Of a stretch of DNA of 64,000 nt, positions 52,676-62,000 are shown one piece after another (positions within the stretch are counted from its first letter, which is position 1; each line of letters begins with the position of its first letter). Source of the DNA: Candidatus Kapaibacterium sp. (GTDB taxonomy: Bacteria; Bacteroidota; Ignavibacteria; Kapaibacteriales; UBA2268); the NCBI GenBank assembly GCA_023957315.1, contig JAMLHE010000001.1, forward strand, positions 248,001 through 312,000, given 5' to 3'. The translations under genes were made by a program, and so were the position numbers. The notes beneath the pieces are model-generated. The model ran no database searches and was not told where the DNA came from. It saw only the letters and a list, made by a program, of their open reading frames with translations.

Positions 52676-53266
52676 TTATTTATTCCTTATTATTGTTAAA
52701 ATTGACTGAATTAAGTTGTTTCCGGTACGTTGGATGTCAAATTGATAATTCGCTAGCCGCCATTTAAACATTTGTAGTCTGAACGTTCCCATGACGATTT
52801 GCATCAATTCCTCAGTTGTTACTGAATTTGTGAATACTTGCTTCTGTTGTCCTTCGATTAATATAGGCATCAAATGCTTCATTTTAACCGAAAAGATTTT
52901 CAGTATAGTTTGGTTTATTCGTTCACTTTCTTCCATAAGCCCATCTGAAAAAACAGCTACAACAAAATGAGGATTTTCTTTAAAAAACGAAAGCTGATAT
53001 TGGAATAGTAATGTGAACTTTTCCTCTGGCGAATTACCTAATGAAGTTGCAATAGTGCATCGTTCGTCAATAATCTGTGCAAGGTATTCAAGTAAAGCTA
53101 CAATAATCTCCTCCTTGCCGGTAAAGTGCCTGTAAATAGCACTTTCAGAGAATTGCATTTCTTTGGCTAAGTTTTTTATGGTCAATCCGCCGGTACCCGA
53201 TGAGGTGAGTATTCTACCGGCGGCTTCTATGATTTCCATTTGTCTGTCTGTTATAGTCATTGTCAT
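52676..53266 (-). CDS. TetR-family transcriptional regulator of the efflux operon
   Basis: The 196-residue product has an N-terminal helix-turn-helix (TITDRQMEIIEAAGRILTSS, LTIKNLAKEMQFSESAIYRH, FTGKEEIIVALLEYL, about residues 4-63). A helical ligand-binding domain follows. It is the first gene before tolC on the same strand, so it probably represses itself and the pump. The ATG at 53264-53266 is preferred; the frame is open to a GTG at 53314, but that codon lies inside the operator-like palindrome. Confidence 0.9.
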   Translation of the reverse strand: MTMTITDRQMEIIEAAGRILTSSGTGGLTIKNLAKEMQFSESAIYRHFTGKEEIIVALLEYLAQIIDERCTIATSLGNSPEEKFTLLFQYQLSFFKENPHFVVAVFSDGLMEESERINQTILKIFSVKMKHLMPILIEGQQKQVFTNSVTTEELMQIVMGTFRLQMFKWRLANYQFDIQRTGNNLIQSILTIIRNK

Positions 53267-53301
53267 TTTACAATATCCATTCTTAAAGTTACTTTTATGT
53301 A

Positions 53302-53315
53302 AGTGAACGTTCACT
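53302..53315. promoter_or_regulatory. Putative TetR operator
   Basis: A perfect 14-bp palindrome AGTGAACGTTCACT lies 36 bp before the tetR start, in the gap to the fic gene. It has the length and position expected of a TetR-family operator and could control the tetR-efflux transcript and perhaps fic. Confidence 0.7.
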
Positions 53316-53453
53316 ATGTAAAAGTATTGTAAAAAAATTAGATATACAAATATTTTTCTTCAAAAGTTTTGTTCAATACAACAAACAAATTCAATCCTGC
53401 TATATTCGTCAGAATGAAATGTGAAATTTCCTAAATTATTATGAGTGAGATTC

Positions 53454-54215
53454 ATGAAAATCACTGAGCAAACATATTTGAAGGATTACGAAGCAAGTGT
53501 TGGCGATAAAATTGCGAACTATTCGGCAATTTCGTCCCGGACTGATTTGAAGATTGACTTGGGATACAAAAACCAAGCGTCAGCGGTATATTCAGCAAAT
53601 ATCGAAGGCAATAGCATTGATTTGAACTCCTTTATGAATTATGCTTTGTTGAAAGCAAAAGGCAAAAATAACAAGGAAATAGTAGAAATTGAGAATTTGG
53701 TTGCGGCATATGAATTTGCACAAGGCAATCAGCTGAATGCAAAAAATCTGTTGCATTGCCACGCAATTTTGTCCGAAACATTGCTAATCAAAAGCAAGCG
53801 TGGTCATTTCCGAAATGAAAAGATTGGAGTTTTCGACCAATATGGATTGGTTTATCTGGCAATTGAACCGGAACATGTTGATGGCAAAATCAATGAATTT
53901 TTCGCCGATTTAGAAAATTTGCTCAATACACATTTATCTCCAACAGAAGTTTTTTACCATGCTGCGTTGATACATTTGGTTTTTGCTCATATTCATCCCT
54001 TCAGCGATGGGAATGGACGAGTAGCCCGATTGCTCGAAAAGTGGTTCATTGCAGAAAAGCTTGGTAAAAGTTATTGGAATTTGCAAACTGAAAAGTATTA
54101 CAAGGAGCATCGGCAAAATTATTATGAAAATATCAAACTTGGTGCAAATTATTACGAATTAGATTATTCTGCTTGTCTTCCCTTTCTGCTAATGTCGGTC
54201 AATTCCCTACCCTAA
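53454..54215 (+). CDS. Fic-domain protein (AMPylator-like), class II
   Basis: The 253-residue product has the catalytic HPFSDGNGRVARLL loop (181-194), matching H-x-F-x-D-G-N-G-R-x-x-R. An N-terminal inhibitory helix motif SANIEGN (47-53) fits (S/T)-x-x-x-E-(G/N), so it is a class II self-inhibited Fic. Such enzymes transfer AMP (or another nucleotide) from NTP to a protein hydroxyl; targets are unknown. Its end is 6 bp from the end of rsmH, which faces it. ATG at 53454 is preferred; the GTG at 53445 has no advantage. Confidence 0.9.
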   Translation: MKITEQTYLKDYEASVGDKIANYSAISSRTDLKIDLGYKNQASAVYSANIEGNSIDLNSFMNYALLKAKGKNNKEIVEIENLVAAYEFAQGNQLNAKNLLHCHAILSETLLIKSKRGHFRNEKIGVFDQYGLVYLAIEPEHVDGKINEFFADLENLLNTHLSPTEVFYHAALIHLVFAHIHPFSDGNGRVARLLEKWFIAEKLGKSYWNLQTEKYYKEHRQNYYENIKLGANYYELDYSACLPFLLMSVNSLP

Positions 54216-54221
54216 GCACCC

Positions 54222-55172
54222 TCACAACACTTCGGCAACTCTCAACTTGGCGCTGCGTGCTCTGGGATTGGTGGCGATTTCCTCTTCACTTGGTATTATT
54301 GGTTTTTTGGTGATGAGTGCTAATCTGTGGTTGTCTTTGGTGGCATTTGTACGCATGAAATGTTTGACAATTCTATCTTCGAGCGAATGATATGAAATTA
54401 CCACGATTCTTCCGCCGGGACGCAAATTATCAATGATGCAATTCAGCGTTCTTTCCAAAATGTTCAATTCATCGTTTACGGCGATGCGAATAGCTTGGAA
54501 AACTCGCGAAAGGGTCTTGTAGTGTAGTGGAACGGGAACAACGGAGGTGATAATATCGCGAAGTTCGAATGTTGAATTCAGAGGAATCACGCGACGCATT
54601 TCGACGATACGTCGCGCAATTCTTGCTGAATTTGGTTCCTCGCCATAAAAGCGAAGAACATGGGTCAAATCTGCTACCTCAGCCGTCTTCAGTAGTTCTT
54701 CGGCAGTTTTGCCGTGGTTACCGAACCGCATGTCGAGAGGCGAGTCAACTCTGTAACTCAGCCCGGCGGATTCAGTATCAAGTTGCTTCGAGGAAACGCC
54801 CAAATCAAGCAATAAACCACTGAATTTCCCCCAAACTGCTGATTTCTCGCAGACATTGCTATAGCACTCATTATAGATAGTAAGTTTAGGAGCAGCATCT
54901 TTTGTAACGTAATGCTTTAACTTCCTCTCGCAGTGTTCTACCGCATTTCTGTCTTTATCGAACGCTATCAGACTCCCCCCGAAATCTAATTTCGATAATA
55001 TCAGCTCTGCATGCCCGCCGCCACCTAATGTACCATCTACATAAATACCATTAGCATTTTGAACCAAATTGTCAACACTTACATCAAGCAATACCGGCAA
55101 ATGATAGTCATATTCTATGTGCCGACTCTTGTCGGTACGCACTCTTTGCGGTTTTGCTCTTTTCTTCTTCAT
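54222..55172 (-). CDS. rsmH: 16S rRNA (cytosine(1402)-N(4))-methyltransferase RsmH (MraW)
   Basis: The 316-residue product methylates C1402 of 16S rRNA. It has YHLPVLLDVSVDNLVQ, the SAM motif YVDGTLGGGGHAELILS (near residues 44-60), LLLDLGVSSKQLDTESAGLS and the C-terminal VVISYHSLEDRIVKHFMR. It starts one base after the mraZ stop. The rest of the division cluster (ftsL, pbpB, murE and others) would be expected next but is replaced by the fic gene in the opposite direction. Confidence 0.96.
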   Translation of the reverse strand: MKKKRAKPQRVRTDKSRHIEYDYHLPVLLDVSVDNLVQNANGIYVDGTLGGGGHAELILSKLDFGGSLIAFDKDRNAVEHCERKLKHYVTKDAAPKLTIYNECYSNVCEKSAVWGKFSGLLLDLGVSSKQLDTESAGLSYRVDSPLDMRFGNHGKTAEELLKTAEVADLTHVLRFYGEEPNSARIARRIVEMRRVIPLNSTFELRDIITSVVPVPLHYKTLSRVFQAIRIAVNDELNILERTLNCIIDNLRPGGRIVVISYHSLEDRIVKHFMRTNATKDNHRLALITKKPIIPSEEEIATNPRARSAKLRVAEVL

Positions 55173-55616
55173 CTATTTTACCATCACTTTCGCCGCTACT
55201 TCTTCGTAACTTTCGTCGTGATTGTTCAAATATTCTTCGAATTTCTCCGGATTCCAAAACTCAATGTGGTCCACCATCCCAACTATCAGCACTTTGCCTT
55301 CGATTCCCGCAAAATCTGTCAATTTTTTTGGGAGCATTATGCGTTGTTGTGCATCAAGCAGCACTTCTTCCGACCACATCAAGATTTTACGTAAGAAAAA
55401 TCTGTTTTTTGAATCATACTGGTTAAGTTCTTCGAATTTTTCCTCGTAATTTTTCCATTCATCTAAGGGATACGCCACGATGCAATCATCTTGCCCGCGA
55501 GTAACGGTAAATGTATCATTGGCATCCGGCGATATGCTGCGACGCATCTTTGCCGGAATATTCACTCTACCTTTGTTGTCGATAGAATGTAATTCTTGCC
55601 CTTTGAAAAATGCCAT
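55173..55616 (-). CDS. mraZ: Transcriptional regulator MraZ
   Basis: The 147-residue product has two AbrB-like MraZ domains: ELHSIDNKGRVNIPAKMRRS at the start, and EVLLDAQQRIMLPKKLTDFA with KVLIVGMVDHIEFWNPEKFE later. MraZ represses its own division-and-cell-wall cluster by binding TGGG repeats in its promoter; such repeats occur here at 55660-55679. The ATG has GGAGTGG six bases upstream. Confidence 0.96.
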   Translation of the reverse strand: MAFFKGQELHSIDNKGRVNIPAKMRRSISPDANDTFTVTRGQDDCIVAYPLDEWKNYEEKFEELNQYDSKNRFFLRKILMWSEEVLLDAQQRIMLPKKLTDFAGIEGKVLIVGMVDHIEFWNPEKFEEYLNNHDESYEEVAAKVMVK

Positions 55617-55659
55617 TTACCACTCCGTTATCAATTTATGAAATTGTTAGGGAATTTTT

Positions 55660-55679
55660 CCCACTTTCACCCACTTTGA
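55660..55679 (-). promoter_or_regulatory. MraZ-box-like TGGG direct repeats
   Basis: On the minus strand, TCAAAGTGGG and TGAAAGTGGG follow one another, giving two TGGG at 10-bp spacing upstream of mraZ. This agrees with the known MraZ-binding pattern of TGGG at about one helical turn, with two rather than three copies. Confidence 0.75.
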
Positions 55680-55733
55680 CACACGAAACTATAAAAATTC
55701 TACAACATGACCAAATTATTTTTTATTTTGTTG

Positions 55734-55772
55734 AAAAAAAAAGAGCTTGCCCTTGGGAGGCAAACTCTTTTT
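55734..55772 (-). terminator. Rho-independent terminator of the Ig-repeat T9SS gene
   Basis: TTGCC (55747-55751) pairs with GGCAA (55759-55763). Outside a single mismatch, AAGAG pairs with CTCTT. On the minus strand a T run follows (complement of A 55734-55742). Confidence 0.8.
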
Positions 55773-55790
55773 ACGAATCTATTTGTAAGA

Positions 55791-58583
55791 TTATTCGATT
55801 ACAATCACTTTGTCGAGCACGACTGAGCCGTTGATTTCGAGCATAATCAAATATGTTCCGGCACTTAATGATGTGCCGGTGCTTATATTCCAAGTTAAAT
55901 TATTATTTCCCTCCAAAGCATAACCATTTTTGGTATTGAGTAATTCACCTTTTGGGTTGAATAATTTCAAAGTGTATGACAAATCATGTTTTGCCGATAA
56001 CTCCAAATTCAAATGTTCGGCAGTCGGATTCGGGAAAATTCTCAAATCGTTTATGTACGCTTTAATGTCTTCGACTGATGAAAGAGAAGATACTGCTTTC
56101 AACTCAACAGAGATTTTTTCAATTTCGTCAAATTCGATTTCCAACATTGCCGAATAATTTCCTTCCACGTCGGACATGAATTGGGTATTGATTGTCAATT
56201 CTGCACCGGCATCAATCACAGTACCGTTGTAATCTTGAGCAATCGAGAACACATTTTCATCATCACCTGATATTGAAACCATGCTGATTTTGACAGATGA
56301 ATTGCTGTTATTTTTAATGGTCAATGACTGCGTAAGAATGTCCTCAACTAAAACAGTTCCGAAGTCCAACAATTCAGTTGAAAGTTCAATCGAATATGAA
56401 ACTGCAAGTGCTGTCATTACAATTGTTGATTCTTGCCCGTCGTCAGTTACGAAAGTTAACTTATAACTCTTTGGTCCTATTGTGGTCGGAGTTACATCAA
56501 CTGACAAATCGGCTCTTTCACCTTCGCCTAATTCCTGAGGAACAGGGAAGTTGATTGTCATTGTTCCGTCCATTAAATCATCTTCCATGACAAGTTCATT
56601 AATCAAAATTGGCTTACTACCGACGTTTCTGACTAATTCTACGATTGTAAATTGGTGATTCTTATTTAGCTCGATTATTCCCAAATCATATGTTTGCGTC
56701 GAAAGTGATAACTTGCCATCTGCAATTACATCTACCGTCACAGTAACGACTGAAGATTTGACAGTTCCGCAATCATTTATAACATTGACATAATAAGAAC
56801 CGGCATCTGTAGAAGCGGCGCTTGCAATGCTCAAAGTAGCGGCAGTTTTGCCTTCTAATTCAGTATCATTATGGTACCACTGATAATCGAGTTCGCTTCC
56901 TGTTGCAACAACAGTGAGCTCGAGCATTTCACCTGCAGCGACTGTTTTTGAACTTGGCTGAGTCGAAATCATAGGAAACGAATTCATAGTTACGTTGGCA
57001 ACTGATGATTCAACCGCATCGCCACAAGTGCCTTGAACGACTACTTGATAATTTCCGGCGTCAGATGCTTGGAATGCTGAAATAACAAAAGTAGAATTCA
57101 CAGCATCAGTGATATCAACACCATCCTTTTTCCATTGGTAACTAATACCGGTGCCCATCGCAACAACTGAAAGCTTCAGTTCTTGATTTTCGCAGATGGA
57201 TTTGCTTTGCGGATGAGACGTTATCTCTGCACTTACACCCAAAGCCAAAACCGCAGGAACGCTTGTAACTGCCGAACCACAATCTGCTGAAACCTTTGCT
57301 GTATAGCTGCCGGCATCAGAGCTTGAAATGCTAAACAATTTCAATGTATCTCCGCTTTCACCTGCTATCAACTGACCATTCTTGAACCATTCTACTGTTT
57401 TATTCAGACCTGCAGATTTGATTATAATCTCTACATCACTTCCGGCACAAGCTTCTTTTCCGGTAGGTTGCTGAGTGATTTTAGCGTTTTCGTTCACAGT
57501 CAGTTTTGCAGTATTACTTGTAATTTGTTCACCGCAATCAGGTGTAATGACTAGAACATAATCACCGGCACTTTGCATTGTAGCAGGATTTATTGTTAGC
57601 GAAGCTGAGTTCGAATTTGGAACAGCTGTTCCATTTTTTCGCCATTCATAAGACTCAACACCACCATTAACAGTCGCTGACAATGTTACAGATTCTTGTT
57701 CGCAAACAGCCATATCTGTAGGTTGTACAGTAATAGACGCAGGACCTGAAATAGTGAAGCTACTTGATTTACCCGAAATATTAGCATCAGAAACATCAGT
57801 CAAACGAATCTGATATTGAGTACCGGATGCTAAATCCGCCGGAATGCTCCAATTATAAGAGCCTGATGAGGCACTGACACTATTGGCAATAACTGTCGGG
57901 AATGATGAACCACCATTTGAAGAAAGCTCAATTTTGAGATTATCAATACCCGATTGAGTCCACTTAATTTCTTGTGTAGTTCCGGCGCACCATGTTGACG
58001 AGCTTGTTGGGGCAGTGACCGTAGCACCTGCCACAATAAGAGTTTGTGGTGTCATCCAATTCCAAAGGTCTCCACTTGTGTTTCCACTTTCGTTTACTGC
58101 ATTACCGATTGCCCTTAGATAATAAGTCCCCGGTGTAGTGGGAGCCTTCCAAGTAAATGTAAATTCAGCATATGTCAAATCACCAAATGATTTAGGTGAT
58201 GAATGTGTAAGCTCGCTTGATTCAGTCCTTAAACCCGAGCCGGTCGCAAAACTTAGAGTGCCTGCGTTTGTATTACCGGTTTCGGTAGTCTTAACAGCTA
58301 TATTAACTCCTGCTGCGGATTGATTTGAGTTAGTCACTCTAACGACAAAATCAACTTCTTGGTCGGGACTAAACTTAAAACTGCCTGTTGAACTTGTAGC
58401 TTGCAACGTAGTTGTGCTACTTGATGAAGAACCATGGCAGTTGCAACCATTAGAATTAGTTGCTGTCAATCCTGAAATACCACTGCCTCCGCTCCTGGAG
58501 TAAACTTCTGCCCCAAACCACATAAAAAATACAATTAATATTATGGGAATGGAGATGCGTGTAAAGGTGTTACCTTTTTTCAT
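55791..58583 (-). CDS. Large secreted Ig-repeat protein with N-terminal CxCH domain and T9SS sorting domain
   Basis: The 930-residue product has a signal peptide (ISIPIILIVFFMWFGAEVYS). A Gly/Ser-rich stretch contains NGCNCHG (Cys47, Cys49, His50), then a choice-of-anchor V/Reeler-like beta domain (FKFSPDQEVDFVVRVTNSNQ). About four Ig-like domains follow with recurring QP, C and W motifs (ITVQPTDMAVCEQESVTLSA, YQWKKDGVDITDA). Then come ASH-like beta parts and a C-terminal sorting domain (LRIFPNPTAEHLNLELSAKH to VIVIE). It is probably an exported adhesin or matrix protein. CxCH is not a standard CxxCH heme c site, so heme binding is not claimed. Confidence 0.85.
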   Translation of the reverse strand: MKKGNTFTRISIPIILIVFFMWFGAEVYSRSGGSGISGLTATNSNGCNCHGSSSSSTTTLQATSSTGSFKFSPDQEVDFVVRVTNSNQSAAGVNIAVKTTETGNTNAGTLSFATGSGLRTESSELTHSSPKSFGDLTYAEFTFTWKAPTTPGTYYLRAIGNAVNESGNTSGDLWNWMTPQTLIVAGATVTAPTSSSTWCAGTTQEIKWTQSGIDNLKIELSSNGGSSFPTVIANSVSASSGSYNWSIPADLASGTQYQIRLTDVSDANISGKSSSFTISGPASITVQPTDMAVCEQESVTLSATVNGGVESYEWRKNGTAVPNSNSASLTINPATMQSAGDYVLVITPDCGEQITSNTAKLTVNENAKITQQPTGKEACAGSDVEIIIKSAGLNKTVEWFKNGQLIAGESGDTLKLFSISSSDAGSYTAKVSADCGSAVTSVPAVLALGVSAEITSHPQSKSICENQELKLSVVAMGTGISYQWKKDGVDITDAVNSTFVISAFQASDAGNYQVVVQGTCGDAVESSVANVTMNSFPMISTQPSSKTVAAGEMLELTVVATGSELDYQWYHNDTELEGKTAATLSIASAASTDAGSYYVNVINDCGTVKSSVVTVTVDVIADGKLSLSTQTYDLGIIELNKNHQFTIVELVRNVGSKPILINELVMEDDLMDGTMTINFPVPQELGEGERADLSVDVTPTTIGPKSYKLTFVTDDGQESTIVMTALAVSYSIELSTELLDFGTVLVEDILTQSLTIKNNSNSSVKISMVSISGDDENVFSIAQDYNGTVIDAGAELTINTQFMSDVEGNYSAMLEIEFDEIEKISVELKAVSSLSSVEDIKAYINDLRIFPNPTAEHLNLELSAKHDLSYTLKLFNPKGELLNTKNGYALEGNNNLTWNISTGTSLSAGTYLIMLEINGSVVLDKVIVIE

Positions 58584-58961
58584 ATTATATATCCTTAAAT
58601 TTGTAAATAAATTAAATTTCGTTTGCCTTGTATTATGATAAAAGAATCATTGTTTTATAAGTGATGGAGGTACCATTCTTATACAAATATTGTTCGTCCG
58701 TATATGCAAAAGCCGTCATATGTAAGTCCTATCATCTGAATAAGTAAAAAATATAAATTTTCAAAAACGCAAAAAATAATTTATCTTTTGCATGGTTTAT
58801 ATTTTATAAACAATTAATTTTACAAAAAGTTTCATGTGTATTTGGTTTATCTTAATCTTATTTTGAAATATATGCTAATATATATCTTATACACAGCTAA
58901 CATTAACTTTAGCAAAGGCTCATTAACTCATTAAATTATAATGACTTATGCAATATTTTTC
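58584..58961. other. Long A+T-rich intergenic region without recognisable gene
   Basis: This gap lies between divergent genes (the T9SS Ig-repeat gene leftward and nifJ rightward). No open frame with a ribosome site or family resemblance was found. It should hold the promoter of the leftward gene, and its right end leads into the nifJ promoter. No clear riboswitch or RNA fold was seen by eye. Confidence 0.5.
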
Positions 58962-58991
58962 TTGAGAATAAAGAAATATTTCGTACTTTTA
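58962..58991 (+). promoter_or_regulatory. Putative nifJ promoter (TTG - 19 bp - TACTTTTA)
   Basis: TTG at 58962-58964 and TACTTTTA at 58984-58991 (consensus TAnnTTTG) have the 19-bp spacing of Bacteroidota -33/-7 promoters, 78 bp before the nifJ ATG. The word TTCGTACTTTT recurs upstream of the sugar nucleotidyltransferase gene. Confidence 0.45.
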
Positions 58992-59068
58992 TAAAAGATT
59001 ATTGAACAAATTATGAAATAAATATCATAATTGAAATTATACTTTACAGATTGAATAAAGGTATTAGT

Positions 59069-62000
59069 ATGAAAGAAAGAGAGTTTATAACGATAGACGG
59101 CAACGAAGCCGCCGCCTATGTAATGTACCGCGTAAACGAAGTATGTGCCATTTATCCGATTACTCCATCGTCCAACATGGGTGAATGGGCTGACGAATGG
59201 GCTTCGAAAGGCTATAAAAACATATGGGGTAACATCCCTGAAGTTTGCGAAATGCAAAGTGAAGGTGGCGCCGCCGGTGCTGTTCATGGCTCCTTACAAG
59301 CCGGAGCACTCACCACTACATTTACTGCTTCTCAAGGTTTGCTACTTAAGATTCCTAACATGTACAAAATTGCAGGCGAGCTAACCTCGACTGTTTTCAA
59401 TATAACTGCTCGCTCATTAGCGACTCATGCACTTTCGATTTTTGGCGACCATAGTGATATTATGGCTGCTCGTGGAACAGGCTTCGCCTTCTTGGGTGCC
59501 GCTTCTGTTCAAGAGGTAATGGACTTTGCACTGATTTCGCAAGCGGCAACGCTTCGCTCAAGAATTCCTTTCCTTCATTTCTTTGACGGCTTCAGAACTT
59601 CACACGAAGTTTCAAAAATTGAAGTAATTCCTGATGAAGTAATGAAAAAATTGATTACTGATGACTTAGTTCAAGCTCATCGTAATAGATGCTTAACACC
59701 GGACAAACCCGTTCTTCGCGGAACTGCTCAAAATCCGGACGTATTCTTCCAAAATCGCGAAACAATCAACAAATACTACCAAGGATGTCCTGATATTGTT
59801 CAAGATGTTATGAACGAATTTGGTGATTTGACCGGAAGATATTATAAATTATTTGAGTATGTCGGCGCTCCGGATGCTGAAGAAGTTGTAATTTTGATGG
59901 CTTCAGGTTGCGAAACAGTACAATCAACAGTTGAAACTTTGAACAAACAAGGACGCAAAGTCGGAATGTTGAAGATTCGCTTATTCCGTCCATTTGATTT
60001 CAAACGCATGTTGGAAGCATTACCCGCTACAGTTAAGAAAATTGCTGTACTTGACAGAACAAAAGAACCCGGTGCTCCTGCCGAACCATTATATTTAGAC
60101 GTAGTTTTTGGTCTAAATCAAGGGCTCGAATTGGGTTATGGAAGTATTAAAGAGATGCCGAAAGTTATCGGTGGTAGATTCGGTTTATCATCAAAAGAAT
60201 TTACACCTGCTATGGTAAAAGGTGTTTACGATAATTTGGCATTGGATAATCCTAAAAATAATTTCACAGTCGGTATCAACGATGACGTCACATTTACAAG
60301 CATTGATTACGACCCGAGTTTCGATATTGAAGCTGATAACGTTGTTAGAGCAATGTTCTACGGACTTGGTTCTGATGGTACAGTCGGTGCAAACAAAAAT
60401 TCGATTAAAATCATTGGCGAAAACACAAATAATTACGCTCAAGGCTACTTTGTGTATGACTCCAAAAAAGCCGGCGCCGTTACAGTTTCTCACTTGAGAT
60501 TCGGACCGGACGTAATCAGAGCGCCTTATTTGATTTCTACGGCTAATTTCATCGGCTGTCACCAAACAGTATTTCTCGAAAAATTCGATATGATTAAAAA
60601 TCTTCGTCCGGGCGGCGTATTCTTAGTCAATACACCTGTACATATGAACGAAGTATGGGACAGCTTACCGAAGTCACAGCAAAAACAAATTATTGAAAAG
60701 AAAATTAAGTTATATGCTATAGATGCACAAACAGTAGCCGAACAAAGCGGCATGGGACGCAGAATCAATACTGTAATGCAAGTTTGTTTCTTCGCAATAT
60801 CGGGTGTTTTACCTCGTGAAGAAGCAATCGAAGCAATCAAAGATTCAATCCGCAAAACATACGGCAGAAAAGGCGAAGAAATTGTAGCAATGAATATCCA
60901 AGCAGTTGACAACACACTCGAAAACTTACATGAAATTGCTGTTCCGAATGAAGCCACAAGCAGCTTTGACCTTCACGCTCCAGTGTCAGCCAAATCACCG
61001 GCATTTGTACATGACGTTTTGGGTCAAATCATTGCCGGAAATGGCGATTTCCTACCTGTCAGTGCATTCCCACAAGATGGTACTTACCCAACAGATACTG
61101 CAAAATGGGAAAAACGTAATATTGCACTCGAAATTCCGGTTTGGGATATGGACACTTGTACACAATGCGGTAAATGCGCCTTTGTATGTCCTCATGCAAC
61201 AATCAGAATCAAAGTTTACGACCCGAAATATCTCGAAAATGCTCCTGAAACATTCAAATATACAGATGCTAAAGATAAAAATTGGAAAGCAAACGGCTGG
61301 AAATATTCTATACAAGTAGCTCCGGAAGATTGTACAGGTTGCGGCGTTTGTGTCGAAGTTTGCCCTGCTAAAAACAAATCTAATGTCAGCTTGAGAGCAT
61401 TAAATATGGAAAATCAAATTCCATTACGTCAACCTGAAGCGGAAAATTGGGACTTCTTCTTACAAATCCCCGACCTTGACAGAACTCAAGTCAATATCAA
61501 TAATATCAGAAGCCAACAAGTGCTTCTCCCATTATTCGAATTCTCGGGTGCATGTGCAGGATGCGGCGAAACACCATATATCAAATTGATGTCGCAATTA
61601 TTCGGTGATAGAGCAATCGTTGCAAATGCAACAGGCTGCTCATCAATCTACGGCGGTAACTTGCCTACTACTCCTTGGGCTAAGAACTTGGATGGCAGAG
61701 GTCCGGCTTGGTCAAATTCATTATTTGAAGACAACGCCGAATTTGGTCTTGGATACAGATTAGCGATTGACAAACAAAAAGAAGTCGCAGTATTTTTACT
61801 CGAAAAATTGGCAGATGAATTAGGAGCGGATTTTGCAAATGAATTGATTAATGCAAGCCAAAAAGACGAGCAAGAAATTGCTGACCAAAGAGCTAAAGTT
61901 GAAATATTAAAAGAAAAATTAAACAAAATAAATGACCCATTGGCTAAGAGATTAGCGACAGTTGCGGATTATTTAGTCAAGAAGAGCGTATGGATTGTCG

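Noticed and set aside
53267..53314. GTG start of tetR at 53314
   Set aside because: This codon is inside the perfect palindrome and the extra 16 residues do not resemble TetR proteins; the ATG at 53266 fits the family start.
58440..58450. Cytochrome c heme site in the Ig-repeat protein
   Set aside because: The motif is C-x-C-H, one residue short of CxxCH, and occurs once; heme attachment is not supported, although the motif is kept as a finding.
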